Positions 42,345-51,818 of a stretch of DNA of 64,000 nt are shown here, in pieces. Position 1 is the stretch's first letter. The number at the start of each line of letters is the position of its first letter. The stretch is from an uncultured bacterium (lineage in GTDB: Bacteria > Cyanobacteriota > Vampirovibrionia > Gastranaerophilales > Gastranaerophilaceae), in NCBI GenBank assembly GCA_900547155.1, contig URFH01000007.1, forward strand, positions 1 through 64,000. The letters run 5' to 3'. The position numbers and the translations under genes were made by a program. The notes under the pieces are model-generated. The model was not told the DNA's origin. It did not search any database and worked only from the letters and a program-made list of their open reading frames with translations.

Positions 42345-43559
42345 TTAAAAATCTTTAATCCCGCTAAATAAATCATCCCGAATTTCTGCCGTAATACCGG
42401 ATTTATTGAGTTCATCACTTATATATTCTTTCATTTTAGAATTAAAAAGCACTGCAGAAACAACAAGATCCGGATTAAGTTTTTGCAAATCCTGCGGTGA
42501 GAAAATTTCATATTTTCCAATCTTTTTGCCTCTTTTTTCTGAATCTCTGTCGATTATCCCCAGAATATTATCTGTATCCGGGTTAAATTCGTCAATAATT
42601 TTACAAATAAAAATACTGGCCCCCCACAAAACAGCTCTACGGTCTTTTACAGTTTTAATGAGCCTGTTTTTGCAGTTCCAATTCTGCAAATATATCAAAA
42701 TAGATTTTTTCACACCTTTTGCAATCATACCAGCTTTTAACAGCAAAATATGATGCCACCATGGGGTTTTTGCGAGATATTTGAAGTATTTGTCAGCATA
42801 AATATGCCCGAATGGAGTGTTCCAGGGTTTCATTCTGCTTATATGATGAATCAATCTTATTTCCTGTTCAGAATAAAGCCCTGAAACCACGTCATTTAGA
42901 GGCATATATTCAAGATTCCAGAACCTTGGGAAGTAATTAATCTTCGGGATTAGCATCGAATTCAAAACATCCTGATCAACGAAAAAAATCTTTTCGGAAT
43001 GATGTTCAATAAAATCAAAACATTTTTGAGAAATCCTATCCTCTCGCCATTTTTTGAGGTTTATGACCATAACTCCCGCATTAAAATTAGCAAAGTCGCC
43101 AATAAATTCCCTAAGATGTTCAACAGGAACAATATCCTCGCAAACAGCTGCATAAACCCCGGCAATATCAAGCTCCCAGAGCTCTTTAACATCCCCAAGC
43201 ACAGTAACATCACAGTCTATGTAAAGAACTTTATCAAAATCCGGAAAAAAATCAGGCAGCTTTAGCCGAAAATATGTTTCCAGCGAAAAATGCATATTTT
43301 CAGGCAGCGGGCAGTTTTTAAAATCCAGCGGATTAACATTTATCAACTTTAGTGATGAAACTTTCGTATTTCCTAATTTTTCAAGGCGGGATTGGCTTTT
43401 TTTAGAAATAGCACTGTTCAAAATAAAAAACTCAAGCTTTTCTTCGGATTTATGATTGTCAATCATCGACGCAACCGCACTTGCACAATGCATTGCGTAT
43501 TTATCGTCACAAGCCATACAAATTCGTATGGCATTTTCAGTTTTTTCATTGGTTTTCAA
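42345..43559 (-). CDS. GT8 glycosyltransferase with shared C-terminal domain
   Basis: Paralogue of the previous gene: AIRICMACDDKYAMHCASAVASM, VLYIDCDVTVLGDVKELWEL (DxD) and FNAGVMVINLKKWRED. The C-terminal domain begins at about residue 300, RRAVLWGASIFICKII, ILGIIDRDSEKRGKKIG and FSPQDL. It starts with TTG directly after the AsmA stop, using AGAGG inside the AsmA gene as ribosome site. Tandem duplication is likely; the two enzymes may add different sugars. Confidence 0.85.
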   Translation of the reverse strand: MKTNEKTENAIRICMACDDKYAMHCASAVASMIDNHKSEEKLEFFILNSAISKKSQSRLEKLGNTKVSSLKLINVNPLDFKNCPLPENMHFSLETYFRLKLPDFFPDFDKVLYIDCDVTVLGDVKELWELDIAGVYAAVCEDIVPVEHLREFIGDFANFNAGVMVINLKKWREDRISQKCFDFIEHHSEKIFFVDQDVLNSMLIPKINYFPRFWNLEYMPLNDVVSGLYSEQEIRLIHHISRMKPWNTPFGHIYADKYFKYLAKTPWWHHILLLKAGMIAKGVKKSILIYLQNWNCKNRLIKTVKDRRAVLWGASIFICKIIDEFNPDTDNILGIIDRDSEKRGKKIGKYEIFSPQDLQKLNPDLVVSAVLFNSKMKEYISDELNKSGITAEIRDDLFSGIKDF

Positions 43560-46500
43560 CTATTGTGCCTCTTTTTGGATTTTCTGCTCCTTGTAAAAAT
43601 TATAAAGCGCGCCGAGGTTCTTCACGGTTTCGTTTTGCTTGATTTTTTGCACTTTTTCGTTGCTTTCAACCGCATTTTGAACCTGATTTTTGACCTCCTG
43701 CTTTACCTCCTCTTTTGTCAGCGGAACAGTTGAAGATGACTGATTTTCCCCGGTTGTTTCCGTTTTTTTGAACAAATCAAGAATCGATTTTTGCGAATCC
43801 TGCATTGATTCAGCGGTATTCAGCCACTGGAAAGATTTTACAGCCTTAGGCGGGTTCAAAAGGCTGCCGTTTATCGCAACTTTAAAGGATTTTGTGCCCT
43901 CTTTTGCCGGCGAAAGCGCAGGAATGGTTTCCAGCAGGGTTTTTGACGCGGTAACATTGTATGCATTCAAAAGTGAAGACACGGTATTGCCGAATTTCGG
44001 AATCAGCGCCGTGATTTTATCAACAGAAAGCTCGGCAACAGGCCCGAGAGCCTTTGCAACCTCCGGAGAAACCGTTCCGAGAATCTGCATATCTGCATTG
44101 TTGTTCACGAGGTTCATTTTTCCGGTAATCGCAAGCGACATGTGCGGGCCGGAAGATTTTACCGGATTCAGATTGACCCAGCCGTTTGAAAAAGTCAAAT
44201 CTCCCTTCAAATAATCAAATTTTCCTGTATTATAAGGGGCAATCGTGTTAATCAGAGCGCCTATTTGCGACTCAACGAACTTTTGCGACAACAAATTGTT
44301 TGCCTGCAAAAAGGTTTCAATCCGCCCGATGCTTCCGAGCTGCCCGTCTTCAACATTGAAGTCCGCACTGCCCTTGAGAGTTTTCATTTGCTGCTCATAA
44401 GTAGCGCCTTTTAGCGAAACATCTGCGTTGAATGAAAGTTTGCCCTTAACCTGGTCTTTCATTGCGGCAAATGCCGTAACAACCGAGTTTGCATTCATTG
44501 ATTTTCCGCCGGCTTTTGCCTTTACTGCCGTTGAAACAAGGTTGTATGAAACATCCGCCGAAAATTCACCGTCATAAGCCGAGCCCTTGAGATTTTTCAG
44601 GTAAACAACGTCATTATTCATCGTAAAATCCGAGGAAATCGCGCCGGCTTTGATTTCGCCCATAACGAATTTATCAATTACGCCATGACCTTTCGTAATT
44701 TTCACAGGAAAAACAACAGACGCCCCCGCCGGAGCCGGAGAGCCCTGCGCAGCAGCCTTTTTAGCCTCCGGAGTTTCCATTGCATTGAGCATTTTTTCTG
44801 CATCGAGCCCGGTCGAAGTGATTTCCATGTTGTTTATTACAAATATTTTATTAAATTTTGGCGAAGCGTCCGCTTTTATGTTCAGCGGGCTGCCGTTTAT
44901 GCTCAGGTTCTGAATATCGGCGCTAATCAGCGAATCATTAAAATTCACCGTCACAATATCGATTTTTGTAAGATATTCGGGGATATCAGCGTCTTTTACC
45001 TCAAAAAAGCCTTTCATAACCGGCGAAGTAAGCCGTCCTGCGACCTCAATTCTGCCCCTTGTCTTAAATGAGGATTTCGGGAGCATCGCAGTCGAAAGCT
45101 GGAGCGGCTGAGGGATTGAAATTACGAGATTTTTGAAGTTTTGAACCTTTGAATCAAGCCCCTCCACGGCTCCGGAGATTCCTGCGAGCTGCTGGGCATT
45201 GCGGAGGTTCGCTTTTGTATTGGCACCGAAACCCGCTGCAGCAATATAAAGCCCTGCGTCATTTATTTTGAAAACATTGTCTTTTATCGACGCAGAAAAG
45301 TTCAAAAGGCCGTTTTTGCCGGTCATTCTTTTAACCGTAACGGGTGCAAAGTAGTTTTGCGCGTCAGAACCAATCTGTGCGTTGATTTCAAGCTCCTTAT
45401 CGCTGCCGGAAACAACAGCAATCAACGGCAAAGTACCCTTTGACGACACAAGCTGCCTTGTTTGCTTATCCAGCAGTTTGTTTAAGTCAGCGGTTTTTAA
45501 ATTGCCGTTTGCGGTTATATTTATGTTGGGTTTTTGAGCGTAATTTTTGATTGAACCCGAAACTTTTATCGCAGAACCTTCCAAAAGCGCCTCAAAAGGC
45601 TGCAAAATCACATCTTTTGGATTTATTGCAATCTTAATTTGAGGAATTGAAGCGTTGAATTTCGGATTCAGCATTGTAAAGCGGGTGTCGTTCACTGCGA
45701 CTTCACCTTTAAACGCCTCTTTTTTGCTATCCGTGCTTGCCGTAATATCTGTGACGGTTTTTGCATTTGTGATATAGAAACCGTTCAATCTGTCTTTTAT
45801 TTTCAGGTTTTCGAGCACAAGCGAGAGTTTTGGCTCTATATTTTCAAGTTTTCCTTTTAAAATCGCGTTGAGCGTCAAAACACCGTTTTGCAAATCATAA
45901 GCAGCCTTAATATCAGCAGGCGCAAAGACCGTATAAAGGCTGTTTAAGGGGATTGCGTCGGATTTTAGGGTTATATTTGCGTTTGAATCACTGTCAATCG
46001 TGCCGGCCGCGCCAAATTTTGAGCCGTTTACAAGCGCGCCCGCGTTTTTGATATTTACCGTATTATTGCCGAAATCCACGTCCGCAGCGATGTTTTTAAT
46101 GGAAACAGGCATTGATTTGTGAATTATGGAGCCGTTTTGGACTTTGAAAAAGCCGTTTGATTCAAATTTTTTCAAATCTGTCTTCAATGAAAAGTCAGAT
46201 TCGATAAATCCGTTCATATTAAGGCTTGAGAGCTCATTTTTTACGTTAAACGAGTTCAAAAGCGCTATTGAAAATTTTTGAAGGCTTGCAAAGCTGATTT
46301 TGCCGGTTTTTACGTTCAAATCAACCCCGGTTTTGCCGCCATTTATAATATCCGCTTTTATGTCCGCTTTTTCAGAACCGGTTATATAAACATCCGAATC
46401 AAGAATTATTTCATGTCCTTTAAAAGTCGAATGCAGGTAGCTGTCGGGCAGTTTTGAACCGCCGAGAACCACGCTCATGCCGTCAATGTTGGCAAAACCG

Positions 46501-47309
46501 TCTATTTTCAAGCCTTTTTTGTGATTTCTTATTTTCAAATCCGCATTAATCGCCGCTTTCGGGCTAAATTTTACAATTTCGTTAATAAAATCAATCTGCG
46601 GTGCTTCAACAGCGTCAACAGACTCTTTTGCAGGCGCAATTTCAGGCCAGAAACTGTCCGCTTTCACGTTGTATGTGATATTTTCATTTTTATTGACAAA
46701 AACACCGCCGTCAGCTGCAATCACAAACCTGCTGTTGATTTTAGCCTTATCAAGAAGAAAATTTGAGCCTTTAATTTCGACTTCGTTGCCGCTTTTTGCG
46801 TCAGAAGCGGTTATATCGTAATTTTTGACAACGATTTTAGGCAGTTTTTCCGAGATTTTTACAGGCATTTGAGCTTCTGCGGTATCCGCGGTTTGGGATT
46901 GGGCAAGGTTTTCCGTTATGTATTGAGCAATATCAAACTGCCCGTTTTCAAGAAGTTTTGCCTGAAAAACAGGCGAATCAACCGTTATATCGGCAAGTTC
47001 AAGGGTTCTCAAAAGCAAAGGCAGAAGTTTTATCCGCACCTGCGCTGATTTTACGGAGGCAATTTCCGCACCGTCAGGGTATGTAAGCCTCGCGCCGTCA
47101 ATTTTTACGCCGGCATGGAGTGCAGGGGTTGTGACGATTTTCATATTATCGGCTGAAAACTTCAATTTTGCTGTATCTTCGACAATTTTTTGAATATCGC
47201 CTTTGTAATTATTCAAATTTATCACGCTGGGCAGCACAAACAAAAATGCCGCATAAAGTACCGCGATAACGGAAAACACAGCAATTGCCGCTTTTTGATA
47301 TTTACTCAT
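43560..47309 (-). CDS. AsmA-family protein
   Basis: A 1249-aa protein with an N-terminal membrane anchor (IAVFSVIAVLYAAFLFVLPSVI) and the AsmA N-terminal domain, followed by a very long beta-rich body of repeated strands and a C-terminal segment rich in Gln/Lys/Glu. Family members bridge the periplasm and help move phospholipids to the outer membrane or control OM assembly. AGAGG precedes its ATG. It heads the GT8/methyltransferase run and follows GT9 and another glycosyltransferase, so the cluster is an envelope locus. Confidence 0.88.
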   Translation of the reverse strand: MSKYQKAAIAVFSVIAVLYAAFLFVLPSVINLNNYKGDIQKIVEDTAKLKFSADNMKIVTTPALHAGVKIDGARLTYPDGAEIASVKSAQVRIKLLPLLLRTLELADITVDSPVFQAKLLENGQFDIAQYITENLAQSQTADTAEAQMPVKISEKLPKIVVKNYDITASDAKSGNEVEIKGSNFLLDKAKINSRFVIAADGGVFVNKNENITYNVKADSFWPEIAPAKESVDAVEAPQIDFINEIVKFSPKAAINADLKIRNHKKGLKIDGFANIDGMSVVLGGSKLPDSYLHSTFKGHEIILDSDVYITGSEKADIKADIINGGKTGVDLNVKTGKISFASLQKFSIALLNSFNVKNELSSLNMNGFIESDFSLKTDLKKFESNGFFKVQNGSIIHKSMPVSIKNIAADVDFGNNTVNIKNAGALVNGSKFGAAGTIDSDSNANITLKSDAIPLNSLYTVFAPADIKAAYDLQNGVLTLNAILKGKLENIEPKLSLVLENLKIKDRLNGFYITNAKTVTDITASTDSKKEAFKGEVAVNDTRFTMLNPKFNASIPQIKIAINPKDVILQPFEALLEGSAIKVSGSIKNYAQKPNINITANGNLKTADLNKLLDKQTRQLVSSKGTLPLIAVVSGSDKELEINAQIGSDAQNYFAPVTVKRMTGKNGLLNFSASIKDNVFKINDAGLYIAAAGFGANTKANLRNAQQLAGISGAVEGLDSKVQNFKNLVISIPQPLQLSTAMLPKSSFKTRGRIEVAGRLTSPVMKGFFEVKDADIPEYLTKIDIVTVNFNDSLISADIQNLSINGSPLNIKADASPKFNKIFVINNMEITSTGLDAEKMLNAMETPEAKKAAAQGSPAPAGASVVFPVKITKGHGVIDKFVMGEIKAGAISSDFTMNNDVVYLKNLKGSAYDGEFSADVSYNLVSTAVKAKAGGKSMNANSVVTAFAAMKDQVKGKLSFNADVSLKGATYEQQMKTLKGSADFNVEDGQLGSIGRIETFLQANNLLSQKFVESQIGALINTIAPYNTGKFDYLKGDLTFSNGWVNLNPVKSSGPHMSLAITGKMNLVNNNADMQILGTVSPEVAKALGPVAELSVDKITALIPKFGNTVSSLLNAYNVTASKTLLETIPALSPAKEGTKSFKVAINGSLLNPPKAVKSFQWLNTAESMQDSQKSILDLFKKTETTGENQSSSTVPLTKEEVKQEVKNQVQNAVESNEKVQKIKQNETVKNLGALYNFYKEQKIQKEAQ

Positions 47310-47368
47310 ATAAACCTCTTATTGTTAAAAGTTCAAACTATACTCAACAGGTTTATTTTAGCATAAAA

Positions 47369-48352
47369 TTAACTAAATAAATTGTTCTTAACAATAAATT
47401 CAAAAACCACTTCCGGCGCAATCGCGTCCATGCAGGGGGTATAAGTTTCGCCGTCATTCAATTTTTTGCAGGTTTTGCTGTCACAGGAATTGCACTCGAA
47501 TGGAGTTTGAAAAACATGCCCGTTTTTTCCGTACGGAGCGCAGAAAACAGGCGAGGTTGAGCCGTAAATTCCCAGAGTTTTTACGCCCAACGCCGAAGCA
47601 ATATGCAAAGGCCCCGAATCGCCGGAAATAAAGAGGTCAGCGAGTGAAAAAAGATGAATACTTTCCTCCAGCGAGAGTTCGCCCGAAAAAATCCTTGAAT
47701 TTTTGATATTTAAATGCTTTCTGTGCAGCTCGCCCTCGGGTTTTGAACCCACAACGAAAACCGTTCCGCCACAGCGGTCAATTAACCTGTTAGAAAGCTC
47801 GCTCCAGCGCTCAAAACGCCAAATTCTGCCTTTTCTGAATTTGTCGTTTTCTCCTGCGGGGCTTATGATGAAAAAAGGACGAGGAAATCCGTCAGTCAGG
47901 GCTTTTACCCTTTCCAAAATCCCTTCATCAAGGTACAATTTAAGCTCATCAGGCTTTTTTAAATCCGGAAATACGGCTTTTGCGCTTGCAAAAAACGCGT
48001 CAGTTGCGTGTTTTGCGCCTTTTGAGAGCCTCGGGAGATATTTTCCTCCTGCCATAAGCCCTAAAAAGCGGTTGCGGAGGCTGTTTTGCAGGCTTATTAC
48101 CGCGTCATATTTTTCTTTGCGAAGTTCAAGTCCGAGCTTAAAAAGGTAAGAAAAATCATCCTTTTTGCTCATATCGAACGCAAAAACCCGCTCAAGATTA
48201 ACATCCCGCTCGATAATCGGGGCAATCATCGCCGACGTCATAAAATGCACGACAGAATCAGGGTGCTGCGCCTTTATTGCACTCTGAATTATCGAAGAAT
48301 GCACGACATCGCCGATTGCGCCGGAGCGGATAACGAGAATTTTCTTCCCCAT
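47369..48352 (-). CDS. GT9 glycosyltransferase, heptosyltransferase-like
   Basis: GT-B fold with KILVIRSGAIGDVVHSSIIQSAI at the N-terminus and the donor-side LFISGDSGPLHIASALGVKTLGIYG and STSPVFCAPYG. Family members add heptose to LPS core or similar sugars. Four cysteines near the C-terminus (CNSCDSKTC) are typical of this group. 327 aa is normal. The start lies directly after the stop of the preceding glycosyltransferase. Confidence 0.9.
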   Translation of the reverse strand: MGKKILVIRSGAIGDVVHSSIIQSAIKAQHPDSVVHFMTSAMIAPIIERDVNLERVFAFDMSKKDDFSYLFKLGLELRKEKYDAVISLQNSLRNRFLGLMAGGKYLPRLSKGAKHATDAFFASAKAVFPDLKKPDELKLYLDEGILERVKALTDGFPRPFFIISPAGENDKFRKGRIWRFERWSELSNRLIDRCGGTVFVVGSKPEGELHRKHLNIKNSRIFSGELSLEESIHLFSLADLFISGDSGPLHIASALGVKTLGIYGSTSPVFCAPYGKNGHVFQTPFECNSCDSKTCKKLNDGETYTPCMDAIAPEVVFEFIVKNNLFS

Positions 48353-49081
48353 TTATTCTTCTTCCCAGATTTTCTTCACCCAGCCGGTCGGTTTTACGTA
48401 ACGCAGCCCCATTTTGCCAAAAAAGCCCTCACAAGCCTGTTCCGGCGTAGGACGACCGTGGAAAATTATAATTTTTGCATTTTCCGGGAATTTTGGCTCC
48501 ATAAAATAGTTGAGCGGGAATTTATGCAGGCATTGACGCTTAAAGCTTACGCACCAGCTTTTATCCCAGTATTTCAGGATGCCTTTTTCGTGCATTTTGT
48601 AAGAAAGATAAGCCTGCTCGTTGCGGACTTCGCTTCTGACTTTTTCGCCGTTGTGAACAAAGTAATCGAGCACATCGGGGTATTTTCCGATTTCAAAACG
48701 GAAAACAGAGGAATTTCCGATGACATCTTTCGGGAAATCCCAGTCTTTTATGATGAGAAACTCGCCCTCAGCCTCGAAAAATGCGTCAATATTGCCGGCA
48801 ATAACAATATCCAAATCCAGAAAAAGTGCCTGCCCCTCAAGGTCAGCCAATTTTTCCTGAAAAACGGTAAGTTTTCGCCATCCGCGTTCGGGAAGCGACT
48901 TATCGAGCGACATTTCGGGGAGCGGTCTTACTTCTATGCCCTCGTTTAGTCCGTCGCCGTTATCCGTAAAGCAAACGAATCTATGCGGGATTGTCAGATT
49001 TTTTTCGACCATTCTGTGCAGTCTGTTTACATATTCGGGGCCGAATTTATCTCCCCATTTCATACAGATAACGTTTTTCAT
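48353..49081 (-). CDS. Glycosyltransferase-like protein (GT-A fold)
   Basis: The 242-aa protein has IPHRFVCFTDNGDG near the start and the metal-binding ALFLDLDIVIAGNIDAFFE (DxD), then YFVHNGEKV, WDKSWCVSFKRQC and IIIFHGRPTPEQA. The pattern is that of uncharacterised GT-A enzymes related to GT8. GGGAG precedes the ATG. It is first in the six-gene envelope run and abuts the GT9 gene. Confidence 0.8.
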   Translation of the reverse strand: MKNVICMKWGDKFGPEYVNRLHRMVEKNLTIPHRFVCFTDNGDGLNEGIEVRPLPEMSLDKSLPERGWRKLTVFQEKLADLEGQALFLDLDIVIAGNIDAFFEAEGEFLIIKDWDFPKDVIGNSSVFRFEIGKYPDVLDYFVHNGEKVRSEVRNEQAYLSYKMHEKGILKYWDKSWCVSFKRQCLHKFPLNYFMEPKFPENAKIIIFHGRPTPEQACEGFFGKMGLRYVKPTGWVKKIWEEE

Positions 49082-49352
49082 ACCAAAACTCCCTTTAAAA
49101 GCTCAATTTTCTCTTAATTCTAACAATTTTAAGGATTAAAGTAAAGTTTTGCAATTAATTTTGGTGTTTTTTTATGTTTTTTATGCTGCTCCCCACCCCG
49201 GCCCTCCCCGAGTTGGGGAGGGAGAAGATTAGTGATTTTTTTGAACAATTTTTAGAACAGCCTGACAGGATGTCCTCACGGTTAATGCAGCGTTTATTGA
49301 CTGCATTTAGAATAAAACCGGTGTACTAATTTTAATTCAGATTAGAGGGTTT

Positions 49353-51491
49353 ATGCAGAATTTTCAGAAAAAATTGTCCATATTTTTAGCCGCGCTGTTT
49401 TTATTTGCGAATTTGCACATAACATCTTTTGCAAGTGAGGCACAAAAAAGCAAATTTCCGGATTATGCCTACGAATTTGTTGGAAATGACAAATTTGAAA
49501 ACTTCAACAGAAAAATGTTTCAATTTAACCTGAAGCTCAACAAATACGCAATCCGTCCGGTGCATATTCTCTGGGCATCGGTTATGCCAAAATACGGAAT
49601 GGAGCGCATTCAAAGTGCATATACAAATATCATTTACCCCAGAAGACTTGTCAGCAGCCTGATTCAACGGGATTTCAAAACAGCGGGACACGAAACAGTA
49701 AGATTTTTAACAAATACAACAATCGGGCTCGGCGGAATGTACGACCCTGCGAAAAAACTCCTGAAAATCGAGCCCTCAACAGAAAACATGGAGCAAGCGC
49801 TTGCAAAATGCAAATGTAAGCAGGGGCCCTATCTTGTGGTGCCGGTTTTATCGGGTTCCAGCCCCAGAGGGCTTTTGGGCGGGCTTTTGGACGCCGCGCT
49901 TGACCCGTCGTGTTATATCGGCACCCCTGTGCTGGCGATGGTAAAAGCAGGAATTCTCGTAAACAGAACCTCCTACATTCAGCCTTTAACAAAAATGCTT
50001 GAAGACACTTACGCGGATCCTTATGATGTTGCGAAAAAGCTTTACGGGCTTGAAAATTACATAAAATGCAAAAATCTCGACCGTATGAGTTTTTTACAGA
50101 CAAGTATCTCGTTGGCCGACGAAAACACGCTTGCACAGGCGATAAAAGATGTCAACACACAAAGTGAACAGCTTATTAACGTCAGCAGCGCGCAGGACGC
50201 AGCAAATAAAGAAGACAAATTAGCGGTAAACGACCTTCTCAGAGGCGGTGCCAGCACCGAAGACGTAATTTTGCAAGAGGAGCTGCACCCTGATATCAGA
50301 TTAGATGATTACAATCCGCAACATCCAGTGATTGACGCAATGAGGACGGCACTTTTTGAGCTGCCGGGGATTCATGATTCAATTTGGTCGGAATTTTCTC
50401 TATGGAACCGGAGCTTTGCAAGAAGAATTAAGACAGGATATGTAAATATTGACCCTGAAAGGGAGGATTATAAATACCGTTTTATTCTGCAAAAAGACAA
50501 AAACGCCCCTGCGGCAATCATTTTCCCCTCAATCGGGGAGGGAGTAAATACTCACCACTCAGTAGTTATGGCGAAATTATTTTACGACGAAGGATACTCG
50601 GTAATAATCGAAAGCAGCCCGTTTAACTGGGAATTTATGAAAAGCATGCCAGCAGAATACCGTCCGGGCCGCCCTGCGAATGACTCTGATTACCTGAAAC
50701 TGGCAACAGGAAAGGTTATTAATGCTTTAGAAAAAAAATATGACTGCAAATTCAAAGACAAAATAGTCATAGGCACTTCTTTCGGTGCAATTACCGCCTT
50801 ATTCCTTGCGGACAAAGAAGCACAGAACAACACGCTGAACATCTCAAAATACATCTCAATAAATCCGCCGGTGGAGCTGCTTTATGCAATGAATGAGCTG
50901 GATAAAAACAACGAAAGCTGGAAAACAGCAGGCGAAGAGCTTAAAAAGAGGGTTGCAGTTGCGGCGGCCAAGGTTATTCAGGTGCTGAACATGGACGAAG
51001 AAAGTCCCCAAAAACGTATTGAAACCTTTGCCTTTACGCCTGATGAGGCCAGAATTATCACGGGTTTTGTGCTCCATCAAAAGCTCTCTGATCTGATTTT
51101 TACAATAGAAAATGCGCCAAAAAACAAAAAATCGGAGATTTATAAGATGGTCAATAATATGAATTACAGAGATTATGCGAAAAAATATCTTTTGGGCGAA
51201 GATATAAAAACGCTTGAAGATTTGGATTACGAAACAAGCCTGCACTCGATTGTGCCCTATCTGAAAGAAAATGATAACTATAAAATTTATCACACTCTTG
51301 ATGATTATCTTGTAAACACCCATCAATTAAGGCAACTGAAAAAATACTCGGGTGAAAAATCCCTCTTTTTCAGCAACGGTTCACACCTTGGATATTTATA
51401 CAGGCCTGAATTCATAAAAGACCTGCGAGAAGAAATATCACTAAAGCCCAAAAACGTTATGAAAGAAACGGAAACTATCGGATGTAAATAA
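49353..51491 (+). CDS. MlaA-like lipid-transport domain fused to an alpha/beta hydrolase
   Basis: The 712-aa protein has a signal peptide ending ITSFASEA, with no lipobox cysteine. Residues about 30-240 match MlaA/VacJ: FENFNRKMFQFNLKLNKYAI, NIIYPRRLVSSLIQRDF, FLTNTTIGLGGMYDPA and GPYLVVPVLSGSSPRG. A linker of about 90 residues leads to an alpha/beta hydrolase with AAIIFPSIGEGVNTHH and the nucleophile elbow GTSFG (Ser about 476), and YLYRPEFIKDL near the end. MlaA pulls phospholipid from the outer leaflet; the fused hydrolase could cleave it. It stands alone. Confidence 0.8.
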   Translation: MQNFQKKLSIFLAALFLFANLHITSFASEAQKSKFPDYAYEFVGNDKFENFNRKMFQFNLKLNKYAIRPVHILWASVMPKYGMERIQSAYTNIIYPRRLVSSLIQRDFKTAGHETVRFLTNTTIGLGGMYDPAKKLLKIEPSTENMEQALAKCKCKQGPYLVVPVLSGSSPRGLLGGLLDAALDPSCYIGTPVLAMVKAGILVNRTSYIQPLTKMLEDTYADPYDVAKKLYGLENYIKCKNLDRMSFLQTSISLADENTLAQAIKDVNTQSEQLINVSSAQDAANKEDKLAVNDLLRGGASTEDVILQEELHPDIRLDDYNPQHPVIDAMRTALFELPGIHDSIWSEFSLWNRSFARRIKTGYVNIDPEREDYKYRFILQKDKNAPAAIIFPSIGEGVNTHHSVVMAKLFYDEGYSVIIESSPFNWEFMKSMPAEYRPGRPANDSDYLKLATGKVINALEKKYDCKFKDKIVIGTSFGAITALFLADKEAQNNTLNISKYISINPPVELLYAMNELDKNNESWKTAGEELKKRVAVAAAKVIQVLNMDEESPQKRIETFAFTPDEARIITGFVLHQKLSDLIFTIENAPKNKKSEIYKMVNNMNYRDYAKKYLLGEDIKTLEDLDYETSLHSIVPYLKENDNYKIYHTLDDYLVNTHQLRQLKKYSGEKSLFFSNGSHLGYLYRPEFIKDLREEISLKPKNVMKETETIGCK

Positions 51492-51818
51492 TATACTTTA
51501 CAAATTTTCCGATGTATTTTAAATTCTCCGGTCAGGCAGTTTTTTTTACCCGGACAAAATAGACAGACGACTAATTGCAGGGCAAGTTATTTTTTCTTTT
51601 AATATAATCAAATCTTTTTCATACTTCCAACTATTCTTAATTCCAGACAGGCGGGCTTTTACACCAAAAGCCCGTTTTTTTTTACACAAGAAAAAATACA
51701 TAAATAAAGTAGCCAAAGTGAAGTTAAATTTTTCTTAAATTATTTTTTTATGTAATAATCTCATGATATCAACAAATTTATACAATATTATTTTTCTGCA
51801 CTGATAGGATATGCAAAA
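51492..51818. other. Intergenic region with terminator and possible small RNA
   Basis: Beyond a hairpin at 51652-51684 it holds AT-rich sequence. A TATAAT at 51603-51608 lies about 75 bases before the terminator, which would fit a short RNA, but no convincing -35 is seen. No protein gene is present. Confidence 0.4.
51652..51684 (+). terminator. Intrinsic terminator
   Basis: CGGGCTTTT and AAAAGCCCG (51652-51660 and 51666-51674) enclose ACACC and are followed by nine T. Confidence 0.85.
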
